A stretch of DNA of 64,000 bases from Methylocapsa acidiphila B2 (GCF_000427445.1 NZ_KE386496.1:558001-622000); one strand, 5' to 3'; numbered from the stretch's first letter, positions 31,936-41,922 are shown. The notes: a model not told the origin generated them from the letters alone. Numbers and translations: made by a program.

Positions 31936-33576
31936 TTGCGCAACATTGTCAGACTAGGCCTCGTCCTGCTGATTGTGGGATTAGGCGCCCAAACCTTCGC
32001 GCAACAAGACAAGCGCCAGGTTCGACCGCCGCCGGCTCCTGCTCCGGCTCCCGCTCCTGTTGAAAAAAAGCAGGACGCCGCGAAACCCAATATCGTCGTC
32101 ATTTGGGGCGACGATATTGGTCAGTCCAACATCAGCGCCTACACGAATGGGTTGATGGGCTACCGCACGCCCAATATCGATTCGATCGCCCAGGACGGGG
32201 TGATCTTCACCGATTACTATGGCGAGCAGAGCTGCACGGCTGGACGCTCGGCCTTCATCACCGGGCAAAGCGTGTTTCGCACCGGCCTGAGCAAAGTCGG
32301 GCTGCCCGGCGCGGATATGGGCCTGCGCAAGGAAGATCCCACCATCGCCGAATTGCTCAAGGCGCAAGGCTACGCCACCGGCCAGTTTGGCAAGAACCAT
32401 CTCGGCGACAAGGATGAATTTCTCCCCACCGCGCATGGATTCGACGAGTTCTACGGTAATCTCTACCACCTCAACGCCGAGGAGGAGCCGGAGCTTCCCG
32501 ATTATCCAAAGACGGACGATCCGGAGTTTCCGAACTTCCGCAAGAATTTCGGCCCGCGCGGCGTGATTCACAGCTTCGCCAATCCGGACGGCACGCAGAA
32601 GATCGAGGACACGGGGCCTCTGACCCGCAAGCGGATGGAGACGATCGACGACGACATCGCCGATCGCGCCGCCGGTTTCATCGAGAAGCAGGCCAAGGCC
32701 GGCAAGCCGATGTTTGTCTGGGTGAATTTCACCCATATGCACTTCCGAACCCATGTGAAGCCGGAAAGCCTCGGCCAGGCCGGGCGCTGGCTCGGACCCT
32801 ATGCGGACGCGATGATCGATCATGATCGCAACGTCGGGACCGTTCTCGCCAAGTTGAAGCAATTGGGGCTCGACGACAATACGCTCGTCTTCTACTCGAC
32901 CGATAATGGGCCGCATATGAACTCCTGGCCGGACGCGGCCATGACTCCCTTCCGCAATGAAAAGAATTCCAATTGGGAAGGCGCCTATCGCGTGCCGGCG
33001 ATGGTCCGTTGGCCGGGCAAGATCAAGCCGGGCTCGGTGTCGAACGAGATTGTCTCGCATCTCGACTGGCTGCCAACCTTCCTTGCGATCGCCGGCGCGC
33101 CGGACGTTAAGGAGAAGCTGTTGAGCGGCTACAAGCTCGGCAAGGAAACCTTCAAGGTCCATCTCGACGGTTATAATCTTCTCCCTTATCTCACGGGGGA
33201 GGAGAAAAAATCGCCGCGCAAAGAGTTCTTCTATTTTTCCGACGATGGCGACTTGACCGCTTTGCGCTACGACAATTGGAAATTCGTCTTCGCCGAGCAG
33301 AGGGCGCCAGGGACATTGCAGGTCTGGGCCGAGCCCTACACGCATCTGCGCGTGCCGATGATCTTCAGTCTGCGGCTCGATCCTTATGAGCGGGCCAATG
33401 TCACGTCGAACACATATTATGATTGGTTGCTCGACCACGCGTTCATGCTGGTTCCGGCGCAAACCTATGTTGGGAAGTTCTTGGCGACGTTCAAGGATTA
33501 TCCGCCGCGCCAAAAGGCGGCCAGCTTCTCGATCGATCAGGCGTTGGAGAAGTTGCAGCAGCCGAGCGGAGACTAG
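31936..33576 (+). CDS. Arylsulfatase family enzyme
   Basis: A 546-residue exported sulfatase. The signal peptide (LGLVLLIVGLGAQTFA) and a Pro/Ala linker are followed by the metal-binding PNIVVIWGDDIGQSN. The formylglycine signature is SCTAGRSAFITGQ (CxAxR, the Cys being converted to formylglycine by an activating enzyme), with later metal/substrate residues in FYSTDNGPHMNSWP. The start is a TTG at 31936 with GGAG at about 31921. It would hydrolyse sulfate esters in the periplasm; the substrate is unknown. No sulfatase-modifying enzyme gene is in the window. Confidence 0.9.
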   Translation: MRNIVRLGLVLLIVGLGAQTFAQQDKRQVRPPPAPAPAPAPVEKKQDAAKPNIVVIWGDDIGQSNISAYTNGLMGYRTPNIDSIAQDGVIFTDYYGEQSCTAGRSAFITGQSVFRTGLSKVGLPGADMGLRKEDPTIAELLKAQGYATGQFGKNHLGDKDEFLPTAHGFDEFYGNLYHLNAEEEPELPDYPKTDDPEFPNFRKNFGPRGVIHSFANPDGTQKIEDTGPLTRKRMETIDDDIADRAAGFIEKQAKAGKPMFVWVNFTHMHFRTHVKPESLGQAGRWLGPYADAMIDHDRNVGTVLAKLKQLGLDDNTLVFYSTDNGPHMNSWPDAAMTPFRNEKNSNWEGAYRVPAMVRWPGKIKPGSVSNEIVSHLDWLPTFLAIAGAPDVKEKLLSGYKLGKETFKVHLDGYNLLPYLTGEEKKSPRKEFFYFSDDGDLTALRYDNWKFVFAEQRAPGTLQVWAEPYTHLRVPMIFSLRLDPYERANVTSNTYYDWLLDHAFMLVPAQTYVGKFLATFKDYPPRQKAASFSIDQALEKLQQPSGD

Positions 33577-33619
33577 CGCGCGCTCCAATCGGAGGATTTA
33601 TCCGATCGACGAGAAAATC

Positions 33620-33648
33620 AGGGCTTTGGATCTCGGATCCGAAGCCCT
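33620..33648 (+). terminator. Hairpin after the sulfatase gene
   Basis: AGGGCTTTGGATC (33620-33632) pairs with GATCCGAAGCCCT (33636-33648) with one G-T wobble and a 3-nt loop. No T-run follows, so the terminator call is tentative. Confidence 0.45.
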
Positions 33649-33746
33649 GCCGCGAAATTCATCGCAGCAGGGCGCGCGTTTCCCGCCGCGCTCTTCCACA
33701 TTGTGGAGGTGTGGCGGAGGGGCGTTTAATGGGTTGATGCGCTTCG

Positions 33747-33971
33747 CTATCCGCCGGCGCGCGACGGGTAGTGAAGCTCGTCAATGGCGCAGGTCAGGAA
33801 ATAGACCGCCATATCCGCATCGGCGCGCTCGGCGAGATCGCGCGCTTCTTTGCATTTCACGATCGCCTCGGCGCGGAGAAAATCGCCGATGTCTTGGGCG
33901 GGTTGGGTAATATAGGACGCCGCCTCAATCGGCGGGCTCAGGCGTCGGAACCAAGGAAATGTAAATTTCAT
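33747..33971 (-). CDS. Small hypothetical protein
   Basis: A 74-residue protein (MKFTFPWFRRLSPPIEAASYITQPAQDIGDFLRAEAIVKCKEARDLAERADADMAVYFL...). The helical body with Ala/Glu/Asp content and a sensible ATG suggests a real gene, but no Shine-Dalgarno or family is seen. Confidence 0.45.
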   Translation of the reverse strand: MKFTFPWFRRLSPPIEAASYITQPAQDIGDFLRAEAIVKCKEARDLAERADADMAVYFLTCAIDELHYPSRAGG

Positions 33972-34477
33972 GATAGAAAACTCGCATAACGGCCGACTAT
34001 CGGCGCAAATTTCGCCGGGCTCGGTCACGAGAAATTCTTAAGTCGAAGACGCCAAAGTAGGCCGAATAAAAAGATATGAACTTGAAACAGATCAGTAATT
34101 TAGTGCATTCGCGCACATGCCTGCTTTTGGGAGGCGTTTCCGCCTTTGGCGCCTGGGCGATGCTAATTTGTGATGGAAATTATTAATTATTATAAAATCG
34201 TCCGATGTGCGCGGCAATTCCTTGGCGCGCCTCGGATGATTTTGACGCAACCCATAAGCGCCTTTGCGCTTGGCCGGGCGCGAGCTTGAGCAAGGGCGCA
34301 CGCGCGCCGTCGCCTCGGCGGGAGGGCGGCCAGCGCGAAGCGCGTTCAGGATTCTCCCAGCGAGGTCTGCTCAGAGCATGTTCCGAAAAATCCGATCAAA
34401 TTTTCGGACCAGAACATGCTCCAACTCATGCGCGCGCTCTTCGCGATTGGAGCGCGTCCATTCAACCGGAACCAGCT
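33972..34477. other. Intergenic region with a palindromic repeat
   Basis: No supported gene in 506 bp; the long rightward frame starting at 34205 is antisense to the next two genes. The main feature is the GAGCATGTTC palindrome at 34374-34421 (separate entry). Confidence 0.5.
34374..34421. repeat. GAGCATGTTC palindromic repeat, copy 1
   Basis: GAGCATGTTC-CGAAAA (34374-34389) is mirrored by TTTTCGG-ACCAGAACATGCTC (34401-34421). A degenerate second copy lies at 37489. Dispersed palindromes of this type occur in some alphaproteobacterial genomes. Confidence 0.6.
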
Positions 34478-35143
34478 TTAAAGTTCGCGGCCGATAGCGA
34501 TCGCGGTGACGGGCGTGTCGACCGTTTCGAGCGCTTCCTTGCGCTTGGGGCGGAACCGGTTCTTCTTGCGAATTGGCGCCGACAATTGCTTCTCGACCAC
34601 GGTCACGTCCGGGAATTTTGCGACCGTCGCTTTAAACTCGTCGTAGAGCTTTTGATAATCGTCGACGTCATGCGCCCAATAGCGCAATTGCGTCGAGAAG
34701 ACCCGGCCATAGGTCTTGACGAGATGCGTTCTAACCTTCTCGTCCTCGGGGACGAGCCAGCGCGGCTCGAACTTGTTCGCGTCCGTGCTCAAGGCGCGAA
34801 TGCCGGTTTCGAGCATATAGAAATAACCGTCTTCATTACCGTTCGCGCCGATGGCGACGAGCGCGCCCGTATCGGGATTATAAAGATCATATCCCGTCTC
34901 GACTTCATGCGCCGTGCTCGAGGAATAAACCTCAAAATCGCCCAGATGCGCCTCGTCGACCTCGAGAACCTTCTCGGTGACCGCCTCGATCATGCGGCAG
35001 GCCTTGTCATAGACGAGGCTCACGCCGACGTTGCAATTCGTGATCCAATCCGGAAAGGAATTGTCGATGAGCTTGGTCAGGCGCGCCTCGATCGGCAAGG
35101 CGAAAAACGCTCTGGCGTATTTGATGTCGTAACCTGTGCTCAT
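34478..35143 (-). CDS. Conserved-looking hypothetical protein
   Basis: A 221-residue soluble protein not recognised. It starts MSTGYDIKYARAFFALPIEARLTKLIDNSFPDW and has an alpha/beta look with many aromatic and acidic residues (YSSSTAHEVETGYDLYNPDTGALVAIG); the C-terminal 40 residues are Lys/Arg-rich. No signal peptide. It lies 153 bp downstream of lipB in the same direction. Confidence 0.6.
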   Translation of the reverse strand: MSTGYDIKYARAFFALPIEARLTKLIDNSFPDWITNCNVGVSLVYDKACRMIEAVTEKVLEVDEAHLGDFEVYSSSTAHEVETGYDLYNPDTGALVAIGANGNEDGYFYMLETGIRALSTDANKFEPRWLVPEDEKVRTHLVKTYGRVFSTQLRYWAHDVDDYQKLYDEFKATVAKFPDVTVVEKQLSAPIRKKNRFRPKRKEALETVDTPVTAIAIGREL

Positions 35144-35296
35144 CGGCTTGTCCGGCTCCCTGGAGCATCCGGCCGAAAAGCCGCGGAGGTTTCGGATCGG
35201 CAGGATGCGTTGAAACTCAAATCGAAAGGGGGCGACGTTTTCGCACGCCCGATGCTTTCGATTGGCGCCGCGCGGACGCGGCTGCTGAGCGCCAGT

Positions 35297-36085
35297 TCAA
35301 GCAAGAACTGAACCATAGGGTCCGTCGGAAAGCCGGCGCGCCCCGCCTCGAGCATCGGCGATCTCTCCGAAGATCGGTTGGAATTCGCGCGCGAGAACGG
35401 CGTCGGCCTCGCCCATGGTCGTCGGCCGCCCGAGGTCGAGGAGGCTGGTCACTCCGAGATGGGAGGAGGCGACGCCGCAAGGGGTGATTCCGGAGAAATG
35501 ATCGAGCCGCGGCGCGACGTTCAGGGCGATCCCATGGAACGAGACCCAGCGCCGGATTCTCACGCCGATCGCGGCGATCTTGTCCTCGGCGATTTCTCCA
35601 GCGCTTCCGCGCGGCTTATCGGGACGTCGAACCCACACCCCGACGCGATCCTCGCGCCGCTCTCCGGCGACGTCGAAGGCGGCGAGGCTCGCGATCAGCC
35701 AGTCCTCGAGGCTCGCGACGAAGGCGCGCAAATCGGGGCGGTGGCGTTTCAGGTCAAGCATTACATAGGCGACCCTCTGGCCGGGGCCATGATAGGTGTA
35801 GCGCCCGCCGCGTCCGGTTCGATGGACCGGGAAGCGCGGATCAATCAGATCGGCGTCCTGAGCCGAGGTTCCGGCGGTATAGATGGGCGGATGCTCGACG
35901 AGCCAGACTTGTTCCGCCGCCGCGTCCGCTGCGATCGCTTCCACGCGGGCCTCCATGGCGGCGACGGCCTCTTCATAAGGCGTCAGGCCGTCGGATACCC
36001 GCCATTCGATGGGTTCGCCGCGGCTCTTGGGCAGCATGACGCCAGCCCGGCCATCGCGCGGAGCGGTGTTCCTGTCGCTAGTCAT
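35297..36085 (-). CDS. lipB: Octanoyl-[acyl-carrier-protein]:protein transferase
   Basis: LipB moves octanoyl from ACP to lipoyl domains, the first step of lipoate synthesis. The 262-residue protein shows [11 protein letters not shown], the [16 protein letters not shown] substrate-binding motif, the catalytic Lys in [19 protein letters not shown] and the catalytic Cys in [11 protein letters not shown]. The N-terminal 25 residues are a variable extension. The ATG at 36085 is the outermost. lipA is not in the window. It stands 142 bp from tRNA-Leu on the other strand. Confidence 0.93.
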   Translation of the reverse strand: MTSDRNTAPRDGRAGVMLPKSRGEPIEWRVSDGLTPYEEAVAAMEARVEAIAADAAAEQVWLVEHPPIYTAGTSAQDADLIDPRFPVHRTGRGGRYTYHGPGQRVAYVMLDLKRHRPDLRAFVASLEDWLIASLAAFDVAGERREDRVGVWVRRPDKPRGSAGEIAEDKIAAIGVRIRRWVSFHGIALNVAPRLDHFSGITPCGVASSHLGVTSLLDLGRPTTMGEADAVLAREFQPIFGEIADARGGARRLSDGPYGSVLA

Positions 36086-36227
36086 AAAGACTTATAGCGC
36101 CGCGCGGGGCCAAGCGCATGTCCCGCGTCGATTTGCTCTCATTTGGCCGCTTGGCCTTGCCACCTTCCCGGCGATTTGTTAGACGACCCGCCAAGCCCTT
36201 CGGCGCGGATGCGCCGCTGCGATGCTT

Positions 36228-36312
36228 GCGGCCATGGCGGAATTGGTAGACGCGCTAGCTTGAGGTGCTAGTTGGGAGACCAGTGGAGGTTCGAGTCCTC
36301 TTGGCCGCACCA
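36228..36312 (+). tRNA. tRNA-Leu (anticodon GAG)
   Basis: An 85-nt class II tRNA. Acceptor GCGGCCA pairs with TGGCCGC; anticodon stem CTAGC/GCTAG encloses loop TTGAGGT with anticodon GAG. There is a long variable arm (TTGGGAGACCA), a T-arm GAGG-TTCGAGT-CCTC and an encoded CCA at 36310-36312. Confidence 0.97.
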
Positions 36313-36370
36313 TTTCTCCCTCTCCAAATCCAATGGAGCCTTAAAATTAAAGGGCTCGTGGTTGGGGCGC

Positions 36371-37414
36371 CTAATTTGCCGGCTCGGCCGGGACCTTAGG
36401 CGGGGAGGCCTTCGCTTTTCCCTTGCGGCCGGCATGCGTTTCTTTCGCGAAGACGTCCGTGATGATCTTGTCGGTCTCGGACGTCCAGCCGGGAGGCGCC
36501 GCGCGCAATGCCGGCGGCTCCGCGCCCGGCTTTACATGCACGATCTTGAAGCCGCGGCGCTTGAGTTCGCGCAGGAAGGCTGGCATCATGAGGGCCGTCT
36601 GCTGTTTCGTGTCATGGAACAGGACGATCCCGCGGCCGTCCTTCTCGAGTCGATCTAGGACCAAGGCGAGCTGGGCCTCCGGCGTCATGGGCGTCCAATC
36701 CGACGCCCAAAGATCGGCACCGAACACGGCGATGTTTCGCGCCGAGAGCCATTCGATCAGCGCGGGCGTGTCGGCGAAGCCCGGAAATCTGAAGAAAGGC
36801 GTTCGCGGGACGGCGCCAGCGGCGCCATAGGCGGCGATCTCGTCCGCCGCGACGCCTTTTTCGATCTCCGCGCGGGCCGCCTGATCGCTCAAGCGCCGCA
36901 GCGTCGCCCCGGGATGCGAGAATGTGTGATGGCCGATCGTATGGCCCTCGGCGACGGCGCGGCGCACCAGCGCGGGCATGGCCGCCGCATTGCGCCCGAC
37001 CAGAAAGAAAGTGGCCTTCACGCATTCGCTCGCCAGCGCGTCGAGAATCTTCGCAGTCGGAGGCGCAGGCCCGTCGTCGAAAGTGAGGATCACTTCGCGA
37101 TCTTCGAGCGCTAGGGTTTGTGGATATGATTTCAGCCCGACCTGAAACCCACCTCGCGCGTCGAGCTCCAGGGTCCGGCTCACGCCGAGCGCGTCGGCCG
37201 GGCAGGCGAGGGCGCGCGCCGCCGCGGGAAGCGACGGCAGGAGGGTGGTGGCGCCGAAGGCGACGGGCCAGACCAGCCTAGCCAAGAGCGGACGCGGGAC
37301 GGCGGCCCGCCTCGGCTGCGCCTCTTGGTTGGGTTCAGCTTTGTCGATCGGCGATACGGCTCCGAATCGGCCGAATAGCCGTTCGCCATGATTCGCTGAG
37401 CGCATTTTAGTCAT
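36371..37414 (-). CDS. Polysaccharide deacetylase (NodB homology)
   Basis: A 347-residue carbohydrate esterase 4 family protein. The NodB motifs are present: VILTFDDGP (motif 1), HTFSHPGATL (metal-binding motif 2), FFRFPGFAD (motif 3), WASDWTP and IVLFHD (motif 5). One transmembrane or signal segment (LVWPVAFGATTLLPSLPAAARA, about residues 45-65) places the enzyme in the envelope. A Lys/Pro-rich tail ends the protein. The ATG at 37414 has GAAAGG upstream; the frame also extends to 37471. The substrate may be peptidoglycan or a cell-surface polysaccharide. Confidence 0.88.
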   Translation of the reverse strand: MTKMRSANHGERLFGRFGAVSPIDKAEPNQEAQPRRAAVPRPLLARLVWPVAFGATTLLPSLPAAARALACPADALGVSRTLELDARGGFQVGLKSYPQTLALEDREVILTFDDGPAPPTAKILDALASECVKATFFLVGRNAAAMPALVRRAVAEGHTIGHHTFSHPGATLRRLSDQAARAEIEKGVAADEIAAYGAAGAVPRTPFFRFPGFADTPALIEWLSARNIAVFGADLWASDWTPMTPEAQLALVLDRLEKDGRGIVLFHDTKQQTALMMPAFLRELKRRGFKIVHVKPGAEPPALRAAPPGWTSETDKIITDVFAKETHAGRKGKAKASPPKVPAEPAN

Positions 37415-37488
37415 TCGGCGCCTTTCGCATCCTTCGCCCATCCGGCGTCCCTGTGGAGAAAAAAGCTCCAAGACAGGCGGACAAAAAG

Positions 37489-37530
37489 CATGTTCCGGAA
37501 AAATTGATCGACCTTTTCGATAAGAATCTG
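37489..37530. repeat. GAGCATGTTC palindromic repeat, degenerate copy 2
   Basis: GCATGTTCCGGAAAA at 37489-37503 and a decayed right arm TTTTCGATAAGAATCTG (37514-37530) resemble the palindrome at 34374. It lies between the deacetylase and mgtE. Confidence 0.45.
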
Positions 37531-37621
37531 CCCCAGGTTTTTGACTTCAGCGAGTCCACCGTCGATCGAAGGACTCCATCCGATCCGGAATCGCTTCAGG
37601 GGCTTTCAGTTTCCCTTGACG

Positions 37622-39112
37622 ATGAAAGCCCGTTATGAACCGAGCCATTCGAGACGAAACTCCTATGCGCCCGTGATCAATATAAACGACGACTGTGACG
37701 TCAAAACGGCGCATCCGGACCGGCTTCCTGGAGACGCCGAGTCGATCTACGCCGAGAATGGCGCGGTCGATCCGCGCTTCCTTCGCGAAGTCACCGAGGC
37801 CGTCGCCGCCGGCGACGGCGCGGCGGCCTGTGAATTGGCCGGACGCCTCCATGAGGCGGATCTCGGCGCCCTCATCGCTGCGCTCGAGCCGGACCTGCGC
37901 GCCAGCCTCGTCCAGCTCATGGGGCGCGATTTCGATTTCGCCGCTCTCACCGAAATGGATCATCATATCCGCGAGGAAATTCTCGCGGAGCTGCCGACCG
38001 AGACCGTTGCGGAAGGCGTGCGGGAGCTCGAAAGCGACGACGCGGTCATCATTCTCGAAGATCTCGATAAAGAGGATCAGGCCGAGATTCTCGAGGCCTT
38101 GCCCGCGCTCGACAGGGCGCAACTGCAGCGCTCGCTGGACTATCCAGACTATTCGGCCGGCCGCCTCATGCAGACGAGTTTCGTCACCGCGCCGCCTTTC
38201 TGGACAGCCCGTCAAGCGATCGACGTCATGCGCGACGCCGACGAAGAGACCTTGCCGGATAATTTCTTCGAGATCTTCATCGTCGATCCAGCGCATCGGC
38301 TGCTTGGCAATATTTTCCTCGACACCTTGCTGCGGGCGCGAAGCTCCGCGCGACTCGAGGAGATCATGTGCGCCGACCGCCGCCGGGTGGAGGCGACGGA
38401 GGATCGCGAAGAGGTCGCGCGCATTTTCCAGCGCTACAATCTCGTCTCGGTTCCGGTCGTCGACGAAGCCGAGCGCCTCGTTGGCGTGATCACCATCGAC
38501 GACATCGTCGACGTGATCCAGGAAGAGGCCGACGCCGAAGTGAAGGCGCTCGGCGGCGTGTCCGAGGACGAGGAATTGTCCGACACGGTCTGGTGGACCA
38601 CGAAGAGCCGCTTTCTGTGGCTCTTCGTCAATCTAATCACGGCTTTCATCGCCTCGTCCGTGCTTGGCCTGTTCGAGGGATCGTTGCAGAAAATGGTCGC
38701 GCTCGCGGTGCTCGCGCCGATCGTCGCGAGCCAGGGCGGCAACGCCGCGACGCAGACCATGACCGTTGCGGTGCGCGCCCTCGCGACTCGCGAGCTGTCG
38801 CGCGCGAACGCGCTGCGCGTCATCTTGCGCGAGGTCTTTGTCGGCGCCCTGAACGGCGCCGCTTTCGGCCTCATCACTGGCCTGGTCGCGGCCCTCTGGT
38901 TTGGGCTCGCCGGGCTCGGCGCGGTCATCGCCCTCGCCATGCTGACCAATCTCATCGCCGGCGCGCTCGGCGGCATCTTGATCCCGCAGGTGCTCAATAA
39001 GCTGGAGATCGACCCCGCGGTGTCGTCGAGCGCCTTCGTCACCACAGTGACGGATGTCGTGGGCTACGGGTCCTTCTTGGGGATCGCGACGCTGTGGTTC
39101 GGGCTTGCGTGA
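37622..39112 (+). CDS. mgtE: Magnesium transporter
   Basis: A 496-residue MgtE. The N-domain (about 45-150) has superhelical repeats (LRASLVQLMG, EEILAELPTETVAEGVRELESDDAVIILEDLDKEDQAEILEAL). The CBS pair (about 160-290) includes VPVVDEAERLVGVITIDDIVDVI. Five transmembrane segments follow, including the pore motif APIVASQGGNAATQT. Length matches the family (about 450-490). The ATG at 37622 is chosen; a TTG frame opens at 37541. It gates Mg2+ entry by intracellular Mg2+ binding in the N and CBS domains. Confidence 0.95.
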   Translation: MKARYEPSHSRRNSYAPVININDDCDVKTAHPDRLPGDAESIYAENGAVDPRFLREVTEAVAAGDGAAACELAGRLHEADLGALIAALEPDLRASLVQLMGRDFDFAALTEMDHHIREEILAELPTETVAEGVRELESDDAVIILEDLDKEDQAEILEALPALDRAQLQRSLDYPDYSAGRLMQTSFVTAPPFWTARQAIDVMRDADEETLPDNFFEIFIVDPAHRLLGNIFLDTLLRARSSARLEEIMCADRRRVEATEDREEVARIFQRYNLVSVPVVDEAERLVGVITIDDIVDVIQEEADAEVKALGGVSEDEELSDTVWWTTKSRFLWLFVNLITAFIASSVLGLFEGSLQKMVALAVLAPIVASQGGNAATQTMTVAVRALATRELSRANALRVILREVFVGALNGAAFGLITGLVAALWFGLAGLGAVIALAMLTNLIAGALGGILIPQVLNKLEIDPAVSSSAFVTTVTDVVGYGSFLGIATLWFGLA

Positions 39113-39127
39113 CCGAAGTCGCGGTGT

Positions 39128-40576
39128 TCAGACGTAGCGGATCGTCGTGAACATCCCTGCTTCCATGTGGTAGAGCAGGTGGCAGTGGAGCGCCCACCAG
39201 CCGGGATTGTCGGCGTCGAAGGCGACCGTAACGCTGGTTGCGGGCGGCACAAGCACCGTGTCGCGCATGGCGCCCGGGAAACGGCTCCCGTTGATCGCGA
39301 CGACCTGAAACACATGCCCATGCAAATGCATGGGATGCGGCATCGTCGTCTTATTGACGAAGAGCAGCTCCACGCGCTCGCCGGCGGCGACGGGCAGCGG
39401 CGGCGCGTCCTTGGTCCATTCGACGCCATTAATCGACCACTGGTATCCTTCCATGGCGCCGGTGAGGTTCAGTTCATGGCGACGATCCGCCTTGCGCCGG
39501 GCGAGCGCTTTCACCGCACGCAGCCGGCGCTCAAGCTCAAGGGTTAGCGGCGGCGCGGAGGACTCTGCAAGTTCAGGGAGGCGCGGGACCGCGCCGCCTC
39601 CGGCGACAAGAATCACGCCGGTCTGCTTGCGATCGCCCTCGAGCCGAGCCAGCACGGGATAGGCCGCCGCGCCGCGCGGGATCCTCAGCCTGACGTCGAG
39701 CCGTTGCGCGACCGTAATGGGAAAGCTGCGGCCCCGGATCGGGATAATCCGGCGCCCGTCGACGGCGATCAGCTCTCCTTCGAGCGGTCCAAGGTCGATA
39801 TGGTAGGCGCTCATCGACGAGCTGTTGATGATGCGCAACAGCACCGCCTCGCCGGCCTCGACCTTCACGACATCGGGGTCGGCCAGCGTGCGCTCATTGG
39901 CGAGAAAGGCGTCATAGGCGACGTCGTTCAAATCCGGTTTCGCCGGCGCCGTCGGCATGGGCATGTTGGGGTTAGCCGCCATCATGGCGGCGTGCTCCGC
40001 GGGCGACATGCCTGAATGGCTCATGCCGGTCATGGCGGCGCCGCTGCGCAGGCCCTGATAAATCTCCTCGGGCGGAGTGAAGCTGAAATCGGCGAGCATG
40101 ATGATGACGCTCTGCTCGCCGGCGCGCGCGCCTTTGTCGTGAATGATAAGCGGCGCGGACAAGAGAAGCTGCTCCTGCAGCCCCACATGGGAATGCATCC
40201 AATAGGTGCCGCCGAATGTGAGCGGGAAATCGAAATCGGCGGATTCGCCCGGCGCAATGGCAGGCCCGGAAATGCCCGGCACGCCGTCTTGTTGCGAAGG
40301 CGGCGTAAGCCCGTGCCAATGGATGAGGCTCGGCTCCGCGAGCCTGTTCTCGAGGCGCACGCGGAAAGGCTGGCTGACCCTGGCGACCAGTCCGGGCGTT
40401 CCGTCCGATTGGCGGACGCAAAGCGCCGACGCGGCTTTCCCGTTCACTTCTATGGTGCGGCGCTCGATCCGCAGGACGGTCGGGGCCGAGTCCATCGCCC
40501 GAGCGCCAGCAAGAGGCGCAAGCCCCGCCGCGAGGGAACCGGTCAGAAAGTCGCGACGCGAAAGCTTTGTCGGCAT
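39128..40576 (-). CDS. Multicopper oxidase (Tat-exported)
   Basis: A 482-residue periplasmic laccase-like oxidase. It opens with a Tat signal (LSRRDFLTGSLAAGLAPLAGARA). All copper ligand motifs are present: HWHG, WMHSHVG, HPMHLHGHVF and WALHCHLLYHMEAGM, giving T1 and T2/T3 sites. A Met/His-rich loop (MTGMSHSGMSPAEHAAMM, about 180-200) suggests cuprous binding as in CueO/CopA. It begins 2 bp after the ABC ATPase stop, so it is the third gene of a leftward operon, an unusual partner for an ABC importer. Confidence 0.93.
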   Translation of the reverse strand: MPTKLSRRDFLTGSLAAGLAPLAGARAMDSAPTVLRIERRTIEVNGKAASALCVRQSDGTPGLVARVSQPFRVRLENRLAEPSLIHWHGLTPPSQQDGVPGISGPAIAPGESADFDFPLTFGGTYWMHSHVGLQEQLLLSAPLIIHDKGARAGEQSVIIMLADFSFTPPEEIYQGLRSGAAMTGMSHSGMSPAEHAAMMAANPNMPMPTAPAKPDLNDVAYDAFLANERTLADPDVVKVEAGEAVLLRIINSSSMSAYHIDLGPLEGELIAVDGRRIIPIRGRSFPITVAQRLDVRLRIPRGAAAYPVLARLEGDRKQTGVILVAGGGAVPRLPELAESSAPPLTLELERRLRAVKALARRKADRRHELNLTGAMEGYQWSINGVEWTKDAPPLPVAAGERVELLFVNKTTMPHPMHLHGHVFQVVAINGSRFPGAMRDTVLVPPATSVTVAFDADNPGWWALHCHLLYHMEAGMFTTIRYV

Positions 40577-40578
40577 TT

Positions 40579-41913
40579 CTATTGCGGGTTCTCCAGGCTG
40601 AATGTCTCCGTGGTCTCGTCATAGGCGAAAAGCTCGCCGTAGCGGCCCCAGTTGACGACGCTTTTCAAGGTCCGCTCGGCATATTCGTCGGACATGTAAT
40701 CCTCGAGCTCCTCGAGAAAGCGCACCGACCGCGCCGTATGCGTCGGGCGATCGTCGAGCACGAGCTTGATCCGCGCGGCGAGCGGAACATAGGCCATCAG
40801 ATGATCGCCGAACAGTTTCTTGCGCACGTCGACTTCGGCGTCGGCGAAGCGCAGCCCCGCCGGCGTCAATTTGATGTCGCCCTCTTCGATCTCGGCGAAG
40901 CGCAGGAGCTGCAAGGTTTCGCCGACCGGGAAAAGCTCGTCGATCTCCATTTGCAGGCTGTCGGCCAAGGCCGGCAAATCGGCCCGGCCGCTGTAGGGCT
41001 CGGCGGCGATTTCCTCGATCATGCCGGCGATCGTGTTGGTCGAGATTTGGGGCAGGGCCATGGCGAAGCCGAGGCCCGGGAAGGCCCCGTCGCGGCCGGG
41101 CCCCACCGGCTCGGGACGCTTGGTCATGAGCGCATAGATCTTATCGACCAATTGGCGGAATTCGGGATCGAGCCGATTGCGCGGATGTTGCAAGTTGACG
41201 TGGATCTCGGCGGCGACGCGGCCGGGATTGGAGGCCAGCACGATGATGCGGTTGCACATCAGGACCGCCTCTTCGATATTATGCGTCACCATGAGGATCG
41301 CCTTGATCGGCATGCGGCCTTCGACCCAGAGGTCGAGGAGGTCGGTGCGCAGCGTTTCGGCGGTGAGCACGTCGAGCGCCGAGAAAGGCTCGTCCATCAG
41401 CAGAATATTGGGATGGACGACGAGCGCGCGAGCGAAGCCGACGCGCTGGCGCATGCCGCCCGACAACTCCTTGGGGAACGCCGATTCGAATCCGTCGAGG
41501 CCGATGAGGTCGATCGCCTTCAGGGCGCGCCGGCGCGCGTCGGCGGCGGGGATTTTTTTCGCTCTGAGGCCGAGCTCCACATTGGCGAGAACCGAAAGCC
41601 AAGGGAAAAGGGCGAAGCTCTGAAACACCATGGCGACGCCGTCGACAGGACCATCGACCGGCCGGCCGAGATAGTCGACCTCGCCGTCCGACGCTTTCGT
41701 CAACCCGGAGACGATGCGCAAAAGCGAGGATTTGCCGCAGCCCGAGCGCCCGAGCAGACCGACGATCTCGTTCTCGTTCAAGGTGAGCGACACCTTGTCC
41801 AGAACCGCCGGACCTTGCTCGCCCGAGCCCGTCTGGTAGTGCTGGCAGACGTTCCTCACCTGGAGCAGCGGCTTCTTGGCGGCCGTGGAGGCCCGCGCAG
41901 TCACTTCGAGCAT
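40579..41913 (-). CDS. ABC transporter ATPase with C-terminal regulatory domain
   Basis: A 444-residue ATP-binding subunit of the nitrate/sulfonate/taurine importer class. It shows Walker [16 protein letters not shown]-loop FQSFALFPW, signature [17 protein letters not shown] and Walker [13 protein letters not shown]. Residues about 270-444 form the extra AAA-associated domain found in some such ATPases ([31 protein letters not shown] near the end), thought to sense substrate. GAGGT precedes the ATG. It lies between the double permease (9 bp away) and the multicopper oxidase (2 bp). Confidence 0.93.
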   Translation of the reverse strand: MLEVTARASTAAKKPLLQVRNVCQHYQTGSGEQGPAVLDKVSLTLNENEIVGLLGRSGCGKSSLLRIVSGLTKASDGEVDYLGRPVDGPVDGVAMVFQSFALFPWLSVLANVELGLRAKKIPAADARRRALKAIDLIGLDGFESAFPKELSGGMRQRVGFARALVVHPNILLMDEPFSALDVLTAETLRTDLLDLWVEGRMPIKAILMVTHNIEEAVLMCNRIIVLASNPGRVAAEIHVNLQHPRNRLDPEFRQLVDKIYALMTKRPEPVGPGRDGAFPGLGFAMALPQISTNTIAGMIEEIAAEPYSGRADLPALADSLQMEIDELFPVGETLQLLRFAEIEEGDIKLTPAGLRFADAEVDVRKKLFGDHLMAYVPLAARIKLVLDDRPTHTARSVRFLEELEDYMSDEYAERTLKSVVNWGRYGELFAYDETTETFSLENPQ

Positions 41914-41922
41914 GGAATTACC

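Noticed and set aside
31981-33588. 535-residue leftward ORF opposite the sulfatase
   Set aside because: The sulfatase frame has signal peptide and catalytic motifs; the opposite frame has no domain.
34205-35311. 368-residue rightward ORF
   Set aside because: It is antisense to the hypothetical gene at 34478-35143, and its composition is that of a shadow frame.
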